Shown: one piece after another, positions 1 through 9,086 of the stretch
Position numbering within the stretch: position 1 is the first letter of the stretch
Layout of the letters: each line of letters starts with the position of its first letter
Assembly: GCA_030263285.1 (NCBI GenBank)
Contig: SZYB01000003.1
Location: 145,872 to 209,871, forward strand
Direction of reading: 5' to 3'
Source of the DNA: Bergeyella sp.
Lineage (GTDB): Bacteria; Bacteroidota; Bacteroidia; Flavobacteriales; Weeksellaceae
Length of the DNA stretch: 64,000 bases
The notes under the pieces: model-generated
Told to the model about the DNA's origin: nothing
Database searches by the model: none
Seen by the model: only the letters and a program-made list of their open reading frames with translations
Made by a program: the position numbers and the translations under genes

Positions 1-52
1 AGGTCTGTACGGTCTATACCTCAAGTTATAAAATCAAAATACAAAAGTTAAT

Positions 53-1741
53 ATGTCTAAAGAGCTAAACAGATTTTCAAAAACGCTTACACAGGATCCC
101 ACACAGCCTGCTACTCAGGCAATGTATTATGGGATAGGATTCCGTAAGGGAGATTTTGATAAAGCTCAGGTGGGAATTGCAAGTATGGGATACGATGGGA
201 ATACCTGTAATATGCATCTGAATTCTTTGGCAAAAACAGTAAAGGAGGGGGTAAAGAAAGAGGGGTTGATAGGTCTTGTGTTTCATACGATAGGGATTAG
301 TGACGGGATGACTAACGGTACCGATGGGATGCGTTATTCTCTTATTAGTCGGGATATCATCGCAGACAGTATAGAGGCGGTGTGTGCGGGTCAATATTAT
401 GACGGTCTTGTCACCGTTCCCGGATGCGATAAAAATATGCCGGGTTCGCTCATCGCTATGGCCAGGCTTAACCGTCCTTCTATCATGGTATATGGGGGGA
501 GTATTGCTCCTGGAAATTACAGAGGACAAAATCTGAATATCGTTTCTGCGTTTGAAGCATTGGGAAATAAGATAGCCGGAAAACTCAGTGACAAGGACTA
601 TGAGGGAATCATACAAAATTCTTGTCCCGGTGCGGGGGCATGCGGGGGCATGTATACTGCAAATACCATGGCTGCTGCCATAGAGGCTTTGGGCATGTCG
701 CTTCCTTATTCATCTTCTTATCCTGCAATTAGCCATGAAAAAAAAGAAGAATGCCTTGATGTGGGGCATCATATAAAAAAATTATTGGAGAAGGATATAA
801 AACCTGCAGATATCATGACCCCCGAGGCATTTGAAAATGCTCTGAAGATCGTTATTGTTTTGGGTGGAAGTACCAATGCCGTGTTACACTTTGTTGCTAT
901 TGCCAAGAGTATTGGTTACGACCTATCGATAGATGATTTCCAGAAGATTAGTGATAAGACTCCCGTGCTTGCGGATCTAAAACCCAGTGGACAATATCTC
1001 ATGCAGGATCTCTATGAAGTGGGGGGCGTGCCTGCCCTTATGAGGTATATGTTGGATGAGGGAATGTTGCACGGAGATTGTCTCACAGTCACGGGAAAAA
1101 CCCTTGCAGAAAATTTGGACTCTGTAACTTCTGTCATAAAAAGGGATCAGAATATTATAAGAGATATCAAAAATCCCATTAAGAAAACGGGACATATCCG
1201 CATCATGTACGGGAATTTGGCAGAAAAAGGATCTGTGGCCAAAATTACAGGAAAAGAGGGAGATTTCTTCCGGGGCAAAGCGGTTGTGTTTGATGGGGAA
1301 AAGGAATTCATAAAAGGGATAAAAAAGGGGAAGGTAAAGGAAGGAAACGTGGTGGTAATTAAAAACGAAGGACCAAAGGGTGCGCCAGGAATGCCGGAGA
1401 TGCTGAAACCCACTTCCGCCCTTATGGGGAGTGGACTGGGGAAGAATGTAGCGCTGATCACAGACGGCAGATTTTCTGGGGGTACTCACGGTTTTGTGGT
1501 GGGGCATATCACGCCGGAAGCTTTTGAGGGAGGACTTATCGGGATGGTAAAAGAAGGGGACATCATAGAGATAGATGCTGTAGAAAATACGATACATCTT
1601 TCTATTTCAGAAGAGGAGATAGGGAGGAGGAAATCAAACTTTGTGCCGCCCGATTATAAGGTGAAACACGGAATTTTGTATAAATATGCAAAATCTGTGG
1701 CCGATGCTTCCGAAGGCTGTATTACAGATAAAATAGATTGA
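53..1741 (+). CDS. ilvD: dihydroxy-acid dehydratase IlvD
   Basis: Catalyses dehydration of 2,3-dihydroxy-isovalerate and 2,3-dihydroxy-3-methylvalerate to the 2-oxo acids, the third common step of valine and isoleucine synthesis, in the cytoplasm. The 562-residue length is normal for the IlvD/Edd family. The expected iron-sulfur cysteines are visible: Cys52 in GNTCNMHL, Cys125 in [10 protein letters not shown], and Cys197 in [17 protein letters not shown]. The C-terminal signature [14 protein letters not shown] is intact. It is the first gene of an ilvDBNCA run on one strand; ilvB starts 43 bases downstream. The start ATG has no Shine-Dalgarno sequence, as is usual in this phylum. The promoter probably lies left of the window. 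IlvD is preferred over phosphogluconate dehydratase because of the neighbours. Confidence 0.97.
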   Translation: MSKELNRFSKTLTQDPTQPATQAMYYGIGFRKGDFDKAQVGIASMGYDGNTCNMHLNSLAKTVKEGVKKEGLIGLVFHTIGISDGMTNGTDGMRYSLISRDIIADSIEAVCAGQYYDGLVTVPGCDKNMPGSLIAMARLNRPSIMVYGGSIAPGNYRGQNLNIVSAFEALGNKIAGKLSDKDYEGIIQNSCPGAGACGGMYTANTMAAAIEALGMSLPYSSSYPAISHEKKEECLDVGHHIKKLLEKDIKPADIMTPEAFENALKIVIVLGGSTNAVLHFVAIAKSIGYDLSIDDFQKISDKTPVLADLKPSGQYLMQDLYEVGGVPALMRYMLDEGMLHGDCLTVTGKTLAENLDSVTSVIKRDQNIIRDIKNPIKKTGHIRIMYGNLAEKGSVAKITGKEGDFFRGKAVVFDGEKEFIKGIKKGKVKEGNVVVIKNEGPKGAPGMPEMLKPTSALMGSGLGKNVALITDGRFSGGTHGFVVGHITPEAFEGGLIGMVKEGDIIEIDAVENTIHLSISEEEIGRRKSNFVPPDYKVKHGILYKYAKSVADASEGCITDKID

Positions 1742-1784
1742 TATTGCCTAATAAAATAAAAATCGGACTAGGAACGTGTAAATC

Positions 1785-3524
1785 ATGGAGAAACCAGTAG
1801 CCCAAGAGAAGAAAGGTTTTCAGAAAATAAAAAAGAAACAAGTGTCGGGTTCCAAAGTAGTTTTGGAGGCTTTACTCTCGGAGGAAGTTCATACGATATT
1901 TGGATATCCAGGTGGGGCCATTATGCCTATTTATGATGCTTTGTATGATTTTGATCAGTATTTAAAGCATATACTTGTAAGACATGAGCAAGGGGCAATA
2001 CACGCAGCACAGGGCTTCGCAAGAAGTTCAGGAAAGACGGGGGTGGTATTTGCTACCAGTGGTCCGGGAGCCACAAATCTGGTTACAGGTCTTGCCGATG
2101 CGATGATAGACAGTACACCTTTGGTTTGTATTACAGGACAAGTTTACGCTTCTCTTTTGGGTACAGATGCTTTTCAGGAGACAGACATTGTAAATATTAC
2201 TTCGCCGGTGACAAAGTGGAATTATCAGATTACCGATGCAGAAGAAATTGCTGAGGTAATTGCCAGAGCGTTTTATATCGCCAATACCGGACGTAAGGGA
2301 CCTGTTTTGGTAGATATCACAAAAAATGCGCAACTGCAGTTATTTGATTTTTCAGGGTATACAAGATGTCATCACATAAGAAGTTATAGACCCGAGCCCG
2401 AAATACGAAAAGAGTATATAGATCAAGCGGCAAAACTAATCAATCGGGCAAAAAAACCTTTTGCGCTTTTTGGGCAAGGGGTTATTTTGGGCAAGGCAGA
2501 AAAAGAGCTGAAAGATTTTTTAGAAAAAACGGGTATCCCTGCTGCGGCTACTGTGATGGGGCTTAGTGCGTTGGAGACTCACCATCCGTTGTATGTAGGG
2601 ATGTTAGGTATGCACGGAAATTATGCTCCCAATATAATGACCAATGAGTGTGATGTGCTTATTGCAATAGGGATGAGATTTGATGACCGGGTGACGGGAC
2701 GGCTGGACAAATATGCAAAGCAGGCAAAAGTTATTCATTTGGATATAGATCCTTCGGAGGTAGATAAGAATGTAAAAACAACAGTTCCTGTGTGGGGAGA
2801 TTGTAAAAAATCTCTCATTTTACTTACGGATAAAGTAAACAAATCGAGTCACAAAACGTGGCTGGAAAAATTCAGGAATTTGGAAAAAGAAGAGATAAAA
2901 GAAGTAATAGAAGGGGAGCTGAACCCGAAAGGCGAGGTGATGAGTATGGGAGAAGTTATTAAAGTACTTAATGAACTTACAAAAGGAGATGCGATTATTG
3001 TAACCGATGTGGGGCAACACCAGATGGTGGCGTGCAGGTATGCAAAGTTTAATCATTCAAAATCAAATATCACTTCCGGAGGATTAGGGACTATGGGGTT
3101 TGGTTTGCCTGCAGCAATAGGAGCATGGTATGGTGCGCCGGAAAGAACCGTGGTGGCTGTTGTGGGGGATGGGGGTTTTCAGATGACTCTTCAGGAGTTG
3201 GGTACCATTATGCAATTTGGTGCCAAAGTGAAAATCTTGATTCTTAATAATGAGTTTTTGGGGATGGTGCGTCAGTGGCAACAGTTGTTTCATGACAGAA
3301 GATATTCTTCGGTGGCTATTACAAGTCCGGATTTTTTGGCTTTGGCAAAGGCATACGGAATAGCTTCTCAGAGCATATCAAAAAGGGAAGATCTTTTTTC
3401 TGCCCTGAAGGTAATGCTGGACCATGAAGGTTCTTACCTGCTGGAGGTAATGGTAGGTAAGGAAAATAATGTATTTCCCATGGTGACTCAAGGGTCTTCG
3501 GTTTCAGAAATTCGTCTCAAATAA
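1785..3524 (+). CDS. ilvB: acetolactate synthase large subunit IlvB
   Basis: The thiamine-diphosphate enzyme that condenses pyruvate with pyruvate or 2-oxobutyrate, the first common step of branched-chain amino acid synthesis. Its 579 residues show the N-terminal Pyr domain with FGYPGGAIMPIYDAL and the catalytic Glu68 in RHEQGA, a central domain with IAIGMRFDDRVTGR, and the C-terminal PP domain with the metal/ThDP motif GDGGFQMTLQEL (about residue 460) followed by NNEFLGMVRQWQ. The motif match to anabolic acetohydroxyacid synthase is complete. About 20 lysine-rich residues precede the domain; an internal start is not excluded. The regulatory subunit gene follows 18 bases later, so the two are almost certainly translated from one message and form the holoenzyme. 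Confidence 0.97.
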   Translation: MEKPVAQEKKGFQKIKKKQVSGSKVVLEALLSEEVHTIFGYPGGAIMPIYDALYDFDQYLKHILVRHEQGAIHAAQGFARSSGKTGVVFATSGPGATNLVTGLADAMIDSTPLVCITGQVYASLLGTDAFQETDIVNITSPVTKWNYQITDAEEIAEVIARAFYIANTGRKGPVLVDITKNAQLQLFDFSGYTRCHHIRSYRPEPEIRKEYIDQAAKLINRAKKPFALFGQGVILGKAEKELKDFLEKTGIPAAATVMGLSALETHHPLYVGMLGMHGNYAPNIMTNECDVLIAIGMRFDDRVTGRLDKYAKQAKVIHLDIDPSEVDKNVKTTVPVWGDCKKSLILLTDKVNKSSHKTWLEKFRNLEKEEIKEVIEGELNPKGEVMSMGEVIKVLNELTKGDAIIVTDVGQHQMVACRYAKFNHSKSNITSGGLGTMGFGLPAAIGAWYGAPERTVVAVVGDGGFQMTLQELGTIMQFGAKVKILILNNEFLGMVRQWQQLFHDRRYSSVAITSPDFLALAKAYGIASQSISKREDLFSALKVMLDHEGSYLLEVMVGKENNVFPMVTQGSSVSEIRLK

Positions 3525-3542
3525 AAGAGTATTTTTTAGCAC

Positions 3543-4133
3543 ATGGAAAAGAAAGAATATACCATATCATTGTTTACAGAAAATACTATAGGTCTTGTGG
3601 TAAGGATTGCGGGGGTATTTTCCAGAAGAAAGATCAACATAGAGAGTATGGGCACTTGCCCCTCCGAGGTAGAGGGAATCCATAGGTTTACTATTGTGAT
3701 TCACGAAACGGAGGAAATGCTCAAAAAACTTTGCAGACAGCTGGAGAGACAGGTAGATGTACTCAAGGCCTACTACAATACGGATGAAGAAATAGTTTGG
3801 CAGGAACAGGCGCTTTACAAGGTTCCGGCCAAGATCATAGAAGAGAAAGTGTACGTAGAGCGACTATTAAGGAAGTTTGGGGCGTCGGCAGTCGTGATCA
3901 GGAAGGACTATATAGTCTTTGAGACCACGGGGCACAGAGAGGAGATTGATGCGCTCACGGAAGAACTCACAAAATATGGACTTATAGAGTTTGTGAGGGG
4001 GGCCAGAATTGCCATCATAAAAAATAGCGAGGGTTTTCATAAAAAATTATTGCAGTTTGAAGACAAGGAGCCTGCATCTCATATCGTAAAAAATGAGTAC
4101 TTGGACAAAAGGGATAACATTTTTAGCATGTAG
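3543..4133 (+). CDS. ilvN: acetolactate synthase small (regulatory) subunit
   Basis: Regulatory partner of IlvB that stimulates catalysis and confers valine feedback inhibition in known homologues. An N-terminal ACT domain occupies about residues 5-80, with the characteristic stretch VRIAGVFSRRKINIESM and later GIHRFTIVIHETEE; the C-terminal half resembles the ALS_ss_C domain (FGASAVVIRKDYIVFETTG). At 196 residues it is longer than the E. coli IlvH subunit (about 163). The last 30 residues are a poorly conserved tail. It lies 18 bases after ilvB and 35 bases before ilvC. Confidence 0.94.
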   Translation: MEKKEYTISLFTENTIGLVVRIAGVFSRRKINIESMGTCPSEVEGIHRFTIVIHETEEMLKKLCRQLERQVDVLKAYYNTDEEIVWQEQALYKVPAKIIEEKVYVERLLRKFGASAVVIRKDYIVFETTGHREEIDALTEELTKYGLIEFVRGARIAIIKNSEGFHKKLLQFEDKEPASHIVKNEYLDKRDNIFSM

Positions 4134-4168
4134 ATAAAAGTAAATTTCACAAAAAAATAAGATAAAAC

Positions 4169-5650
4169 ATGGCAAATTACTTCAATACACTCACATTTAG
4201 AGAGCAGCTTAAACAGCTGGGTCAGGCAGAGTTTATGGATCATTCAGAATTTTCGGATGGAGTAAGTGCTCTGAGAGGGAAAAAAATAGTGATCGTGGGA
4301 TGCGGGGCGCAGGGACTTAATCAGGGACTTAATTTGAGAGATAGCGGATTGGACGTTTCATATGCTTTGAGAAAAGAGGCGATAGACAAAAAAAGAGATT
4401 CTTGGAGAAATGCCACAGAAAATAACTTTAATGCGGGTACCTATGAAGAATTGATCCCGACGGCAGATTTGGTGATCAATCTTACACCGGACAAACGGCA
4501 CACTGCAGTGGTAAATGCGGTGCAACCTCTTATGAAAAAGGGGTGCACGTTTTCTTATTCTCACGGATTTAACATTGTGGAGGAGGGGATGCAAATTCGT
4601 AAGGATATTACCGTAATTATGGTAGCCCCAAAATGTCCAGGCTCTGAGGTAAGAGCAGAGTATTTGAGAGGGTTTGGGGTGCCCACACTCATAGCCGTAC
4701 ATCCGGAAAATGATCCCGAAGGAAAAGGCTGGGCAGAGGCAAAAGCCTATTGTGTAGGTATTGGGGGGCACAGAGCAGGGGTTCTTAAGTCTTCTTTTGT
4801 GGCAGAGGTAAAATCAGACCTTATGGGCGAACAAACTATTTTGTGTGGTCTTCTTCAGACGGGGTCTATTCTTTCTTTTGACAAAATGGTAGAAAAAGGA
4901 ATAGATGCAGGATATGCTTCAAAATTGGTGCAATATGGGATTGAGGTAATTACGGAAGCCCTTAAGCATGGAGGGGTGAGTGGCATGATGGACAGGTTAA
5001 GCAATCTGGCAAAGATTAAAGCTTATGAGCTTTCTGAGGAGCTCAAAACTATTATGAGGCCTTTGTTTCAGAAGCATCAGGATGACATTATTTCGGGGCA
5101 TTTTAGTAAAACCATGATGGAAGACTGGGCAAATGGAGATGCCAATCTCCTCAAGTGGAGAGCGGAAACCGGCGAAACTCCGTTTGAGAAGACCCCTGCG
5201 GGAAATAAAAAAATAAGCGAGCAAGAATATTTTGATAATTATCTGCTTATGGTAGCCTTTATAAGAGCAGGGGTAGAGTTGGCGTTTGAGACTATGGTAG
5301 AGACAGGCATAAAAGCAGAATCGGCGTATTACGAATCTCTTCATGAGACACCACTTATTGCCAATACCATTGCGAGAAAGAAATTGTTTGAGATGAACAG
5401 AGTAATTTCAGACACAGCAGAATACGGTTGTTATCTGTTTGATCAGGCATGTAAGCCTCTTTTGTCAGATTTTATGAAAAAAATTGATACAGAGGTGCTG
5501 GGTAAAAATTATAATGAAGGCAAAGAGGGAACCGTAGACAATATCTATTTGGTAGAAATCAATGAAAAACTCCGCAATCATCCGGTAGAAGTTGTGGGGA
5601 GGAAGTTACGCAAAGCGATGACCGCCATGAAGGCGACAAAGACGGTTTAG
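4169..5650 (+). CDS. ilvC: ketol-acid reductoisomerase IlvC, class II
   Basis: Isomerises and reduces acetolactate or acetohydroxybutyrate using NADPH. The 493-residue length places it in the long class II type (E. coli-like, with duplicated C-terminal knotted domain) rather than the roughly 330-residue class I. The Rossmann loop [17 protein letters not shown] begins near residue 44 and is followed by an arginine-rich NADPH-selecting segment ([14 protein letters not shown]). Further signatures are [14 protein letters not shown] and [15 protein letters not shown]. It is the fourth ilv gene; a 130-base gap then precedes ilvA, longer than the other gaps of the cluster, so ilvA may have its own promoter or leader. 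Confidence 0.97.
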   Translation: MANYFNTLTFREQLKQLGQAEFMDHSEFSDGVSALRGKKIVIVGCGAQGLNQGLNLRDSGLDVSYALRKEAIDKKRDSWRNATENNFNAGTYEELIPTADLVINLTPDKRHTAVVNAVQPLMKKGCTFSYSHGFNIVEEGMQIRKDITVIMVAPKCPGSEVRAEYLRGFGVPTLIAVHPENDPEGKGWAEAKAYCVGIGGHRAGVLKSSFVAEVKSDLMGEQTILCGLLQTGSILSFDKMVEKGIDAGYASKLVQYGIEVITEALKHGGVSGMMDRLSNLAKIKAYELSEELKTIMRPLFQKHQDDIISGHFSKTMMEDWANGDANLLKWRAETGETPFEKTPAGNKKISEQEYFDNYLLMVAFIRAGVELAFETMVETGIKAESAYYESLHETPLIANTIARKKLFEMNRVISDTAEYGCYLFDQACKPLLSDFMKKIDTEVLGKNYNEGKEGTVDNIYLVEINEKLRNHPVEVVGRKLRKAMTAMKATKTV

Positions 5651-5780
5651 AGGTGTAGTGTCATTCTTATTTTTTTATCAATTATAGGGGGGATATACAA
5701 TAATAAAGTCACTGCAGAAAATACCTGTAAGCGGGGGGATCTATAAAAAAATGAACTAAATAAATAGTTTTTAAAAATTT

Positions 5781-7043
5781 ATGAGGGGTAAAGCTTCTGT
5801 TCCTTCTCTGGAATCTGTACGCAAAGCGCAGGAAAATATAAAGGAAATTGTAAAGACTACCCCATTGGAAAAAAGTGATAGGCTTTCTTCAAGATATGGG
5901 GCTCAGATTTTTTTTAAGAGAGAAGATTTACAACCCGTACGTTCTTACAAATTGAGGGGGGCTTATAACAAAATTAAAAACTTGTACAAAAATAATCTCA
6001 CTTCCAGGGGGGTGGTGTGTGCCAGCGCGGGAAATCATGCTCAGGGAGTAGCACTTTCCTGTCATTATCTCAAGATAAAGGGATATATTTACATGCCTGT
6101 TACCACACCGAGGCAAAAGTTGGAACAAGTCAGGATGTTTGGTGAAGATCAGGTAGAAATTATTTTGACAGGGGATACTTTTGATGAGGCAAAAGTGGCA
6201 GCGCAAAATTTCAGTGAGACCAACGGGGTACCGTTTATTCATCCTTTTGATGATATGCAAATCATTGAAGGGCAGGCGACACTTGCTTTGGAGATTCTCA
6301 ATCAGGTCGGTAAGAACATAGATTATATCTTTGTGCCTGTGGGCGGAGGAGGGCTTATTTCTGGTGTTATTGCTGTTTTTTCGGTATTGTCACCAGAAAC
6401 TAAAATCATAGGTGTAGAACCTAAAGGAGCATCTTCCATGAAAAATTCTATAGAGGTAGGCAAAAATGTTTCACTTGCGGAGATAGATAAATTTGTGGAT
6501 GGGGCAGCCGTGCAAAAGGTAGGTGAGCTTACTTTTGAAATTTGTAAGGAGTATCTGGATATTTGTGCGGTGGTAGATGAGGGCAAAATATGCGAAATCA
6601 TTCTGGAATTATATAACAAAGATGCGTTGGTTTTAGAGCCGGCGGGGGCGCTTTCTATTGCGGTATTAGATGATTTTAAAGTGCAGATTTTTGGGAAAAA
6701 TGTAGTATGTGTCCTCAGCGGCAGTAATAATGATATCACCCGTATGGAGGAAATAAAGGAAAGAGCAATGTTATACGGAGGACTTAAACATTATTTCAGA
6801 GTAAAATTTCCTCAGCGTCCGGGTGCACTTAAAGAATTTGTTCTACATGTTTTGGGGGAAGAAGATGATATTACTTTTTTTGAATATGCCAAAAAAAATT
6901 CCAGAGAGACCGCTTCTGCTATTGTAGGCATAGAGCTCAGAGATCGTGGGGAGTTTCAAGGACTTTTCCAAAGAATGAAGGATAGGGGATATTTTGAGGA
7001 TTATCTTAATGAAAATCCCGACGTGCTGAATATGTTTATTTGA
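5781..7043 (+). CDS. ilvA: threonine ammonia-lyase (biosynthetic threonine dehydratase)
   Basis: PLP enzyme that deaminates threonine to 2-oxobutyrate, the committed step to isoleucine. The Schiff-base lysine is Lys57 in RSYKLRGAYNKI, and the PLP-phosphate loop GGGGLISG is near residue 189. The C-terminal portion (from about residue 335, LKHYFRVKFPQRPGALKEF) is a single ACT-like regulatory domain, so at 420 residues this is the short form rather than the 510-residue two-domain enterobacterial type. Location at the end of the ilv cluster favours the biosynthetic role over a catabolic TdcB-like one. No leu genes separate ilvC and ilvA here. Confidence 0.95.
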   Translation: MRGKASVPSLESVRKAQENIKEIVKTTPLEKSDRLSSRYGAQIFFKREDLQPVRSYKLRGAYNKIKNLYKNNLTSRGVVCASAGNHAQGVALSCHYLKIKGYIYMPVTTPRQKLEQVRMFGEDQVEIILTGDTFDEAKVAAQNFSETNGVPFIHPFDDMQIIEGQATLALEILNQVGKNIDYIFVPVGGGGLISGVIAVFSVLSPETKIIGVEPKGASSMKNSIEVGKNVSLAEIDKFVDGAAVQKVGELTFEICKEYLDICAVVDEGKICEIILELYNKDALVLEPAGALSIAVLDDFKVQIFGKNVVCVLSGSNNDITRMEEIKERAMLYGGLKHYFRVKFPQRPGALKEFVLHVLGEEDDITFFEYAKKNSRETASAIVGIELRDRGEFQGLFQRMKDRGYFEDYLNENPDVLNMFI

Positions 7044-7154
7044 GTCTGTTTTATCCATAGGGAAAATGGAATGTGGATAGGTGGATAAAAAGGGAGATGT
7101 TCTGTTTATTGTATAAGAGATATTTCCTAATTTCGCGGGGTTATAAAAGCAGAA

Positions 7155-7232
7155 ATGAAAACCCAATATATTTTTTCTCGAGGTCTTGATCTGGGAGAAC
7201 GTTCTGTTACAATTGATGAACTAAACCGATAG
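7155..7232 (+). CDS. 25-codon leader ORF in front of purM
   Basis: An ATG-started ORF reading MKTQYIFSRGLDLGERSVTI and ending DELNR*. It lies in the 236-base space between ilvA and purM. Its last codons and stop (7230-7232) form part of the left arm of the hairpin at 7223-7252. No runs of a single amino acid codon are present, so a classical amino-acid attenuator is not indicated. There is no ribosome binding site, but that is normal here. Whether it is translated is unknown; the reason to list it is its precise overlap with the hairpin. Confidence 0.3.
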   Translation: MKTQYIFSRGLDLGERSVTIDELNR

Positions 7233-7252
7233 TCTTTTTGGGACGATCGGTT
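7223..7252 (+). terminator. terminator-like hairpin in the purM leader
   Basis: The arms AAACCGAT (7223-7230) and ATCGGTTT (7245-7252) are perfectly complementary. Inside them GTC pairs with GAC after one A-G mismatch, leaving a T-rich 7-base loop. The sequence after the stem is TCTATTTT. The hairpin sits 27 bases before the purM ATG, so it may end transcripts from ilvA or act as an attenuator for the purine operon. Confidence 0.55.
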
Positions 7253-7279
7253 TTCTATTTTAACCGTAAAAATGCAGAG

Positions 7280-8269
7280 ATGAGTGATACCTATAAATCC
7301 GCCGGGGTAGATAAAGAAGAGGGATACAAAGCCGTGGAGAAAATAAAAAATGCGGTGAGAGAAACTCAAAACCAAAGGGTACTTAACGGTATAGGGAGCT
7401 TTGGAGCTTTTTATGATATAGGTGGTTATAAAAATCCTGTCTTGGTGAGTGGAACCGATGGAGTAGGCACAAAACTGAAGATAGCACTGAAACATAAAAA
7501 TTATCGGTCTATAGGAATAGACTGTTTTGCCATGTGTGCAAATGACATCATATGTCATGGAGCAAAACCTCAGTTTTTTTTGGATTATTTGGCTTGTGGG
7601 AAGCTCCAGGCAGAAGTAGCAGCAGAGATAGTATTGGGCATGGCAGAAGCTTGCAGGGATAATGACTGCGCCTTAATAGGGGGAGAAACGGCAGAAATGC
7701 CCGGTATGTACAAGTCGGGTGATTATGATGTGGCCGGTTTTTGTGTCGGTATTGTAGAGAAAGAAGAGATCATAGATGGATCAAAAATTGGTGTGGGAGA
7801 CCAAATTCTTGCGCTTCCTAGCTCGGGTTTTCATTCTAACGGATTTTCTCTGGTAAGGAAAATATTTTCTGATACAGATGAAATTTTTGATGGAAAACCT
7901 TTGTACGAGACACTCCTCATTCCCACAAAGTTGTATTACAAGACTGTACAAAAAGTCAAGGAAAAGTCAAAAGTTAAGGGGATTGCTCACATTACGGGCG
8001 GTGGTCTTATAGAAAATGTCCCGAGAATCATCCCTAAAGGTTTAAATGCAAAAATTGAGACGGCACGGATAAATGTCCCTAGCATTATGCGGGAGATAGA
8101 GAAAAGAGGGAATATAGACCACAAAGAAATGTTCGGTATTTTTAATATGGGGGTTGGGATGGTGCTTGTCACGGATCCCGAATCTGCAGGCAAAATAATG
8201 CAAGAGGTGGAAGAATCATACTTTATAGGAGAAATAGTAGAGGGTGAAGAAAGGATAAATTTAGTATGA
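7280..8269 (+). CDS. purM: phosphoribosylformylglycinamidine cyclo-ligase (AIR synthetase)
   Basis: ATP-dependent ring closure giving aminoimidazole ribotide, fifth step of purine synthesis. The 329-residue protein shows the PurM signatures SGTDGVGTKLKIA (about residues 68-80), GGETAEMPGMYKSGDYDVAGF, and ALPSSGFHSNGFSLVRK, then HITGGGLIENVPRI in the C-terminal domain. The ATG at 7280 is chosen because the protein beginning MSDTYKSAGVD aligns with the usual N terminus; the reading frame stays open upstream only to a TTG at 7238, inside the leader hairpin. It opens the purM-purN-purH-purD-guaA run; purN follows after 62 bases. Confidence 0.96.
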   Translation: MSDTYKSAGVDKEEGYKAVEKIKNAVRETQNQRVLNGIGSFGAFYDIGGYKNPVLVSGTDGVGTKLKIALKHKNYRSIGIDCFAMCANDIICHGAKPQFFLDYLACGKLQAEVAAEIVLGMAEACRDNDCALIGGETAEMPGMYKSGDYDVAGFCVGIVEKEEIIDGSKIGVGDQILALPSSGFHSNGFSLVRKIFSDTDEIFDGKPLYETLLIPTKLYYKTVQKVKEKSKVKGIAHITGGGLIENVPRIIPKGLNAKIETARINVPSIMREIEKRGNIDHKEMFGIFNMGVGMVLVTDPESAGKIMQEVEESYFIGEIVEGEERINLV

Positions 8270-8331
8270 TTGTTTTTTTATTCTGATGTATAGGAGGAAA
8301 CGGTGTCATGTAAAAAGCGGAGCGAAGATAA

Positions 8332-8898
8332 ATGAGTAAGAAGAACATTGTAGTTTTGGCTTCTGGCTCGGGAACCAATTTTCAGAAGATCATGGAGGCT
8401 TGTGAAAGGGGGGAGATCAGGAATTCTCAAATCACAAAGCTTGTCGCAGACCGGGAGTGTTTTGCCTTGGAGAGAGCAAGAAAAGCGAAGGTAGAGGCGT
8501 TACTTTTGTCCAGAGAAAACTTTTCTCAGGAGTGGGGGTATTGTATTCCCAAAAATACCGATCTTATAGTTTTGGCAGGTTTTCTCTCTATTCTTTCTCC
8601 GGCGTTTTGTGCGCTATGGGAGGGAAAAATGATTAATGTGCACCCTTCTCTTTTGCCAAAATATGGAGGGGTGGGGATGTGGGGAAACCGTGTTCACGAA
8701 GCAGTAATTGCAGCTGGAGAAAAGGAGAGTGGCGCTTCTGTACATTTTGTGACTTCCGAGATAGACCAGGGAGAAGTTATTTTGCAAGGGAAAGTAAGTG
8801 TAGAAAAAGGAGAAACGCCGGAATCTTTGGCCAGGAAAGTTCGTGAGGTAGAATACGATATTTTGCCCAAAGCCATAGAAAAAATATTCAATGTTTAG
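8332..8898 (+). CDS. purN: phosphoribosylglycinamide formyltransferase PurN
   Basis: Transfers the formyl group of 10-formyl-tetrahydrofolate to GAR. At 188 residues it is of normal length. The nucleotide loop LASGSGTNFQKI is at residues 9-20. The catalytic motif INVHPSLLPKYGG has Asn102 and His104, and the third catalytic residue is the Asp in SEIDQGEVI. A slightly unusual segment, GVGMWGNRVHEAV, replaces the commoner GxxMYGxxVHxAV but keeps the His. The gene lies within the purine cluster. It is the folate-dependent PurN, not the ATP-grasp PurT. Confidence 0.95.
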   Translation: MSKKNIVVLASGSGTNFQKIMEACERGEIRNSQITKLVADRECFALERARKAKVEALLLSRENFSQEWGYCIPKNTDLIVLAGFLSILSPAFCALWEGKMINVHPSLLPKYGGVGMWGNRVHEAVIAAGEKESGASVHFVTSEIDQGEVILQGKVSVEKGETPESLARKVREVEYDILPKAIEKIFNV

Positions 8899-8981
8899 AA
8901 GTAACGAGTAAACGAGATAAAAAAACTGTCGTTAAGTCCGATTGCTGGTGGTGTAAGAAATTCGATGGAGGGGGGGGTCCT

Positions 8982-9050
8982 ATGAACTTTCGGGTAACTT
9001 TTCTTGGTAGAAAAGATCTAGTTCTGTCAATGAAGAGTGTAGGTGCCTAG
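8982..9050 (+). CDS. possible 22-codon ORF between purN and purH
   Basis: ATG-started ORF of 22 codons (begins MNFRVTFLGRKDLVL) lying 36 bases before purH. It is preceded by GGAGGGGGGGG six bases before the start, a purine-rich site that stands out in a genome nearly devoid of Shine-Dalgarno sequences. A small hairpin (CTTTTC/GAAAAG, 8998-9015) lies inside it. No homology is recognised. It may be a chance ORF; it is listed because of the ribosome-binding-like sequence and the 188-base spacer that otherwise holds no gene. Confidence 0.2.
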   Translation: MNFRVTFLGRKDLVLSMKSVGA

Positions 9051-9086
9051 AGAGATTACATTTTTAAGAAATAAAATAAAAAATAC

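Noticed and set aside
77..616. 179-codon open frame on the - strand inside ilvD
   Set aside because: It lies opposite a highly conserved enzyme gene, has no homology signal and no promoter; it is a mirror frame.
977..1597. 206-codon open frame on the - strand inside ilvD
   Set aside because: Unusually long for a mirror frame, but its peptide is low in recognisable blocks and rich in Phe, His and Ser, and the opposite strand is fully explained by ilvD.
7050..7089. TTTATCCA/TGGATAAA inverted repeat just after ilvA
   Set aside because: Long 24-base loop and no following T-run; too weak to call a terminator.
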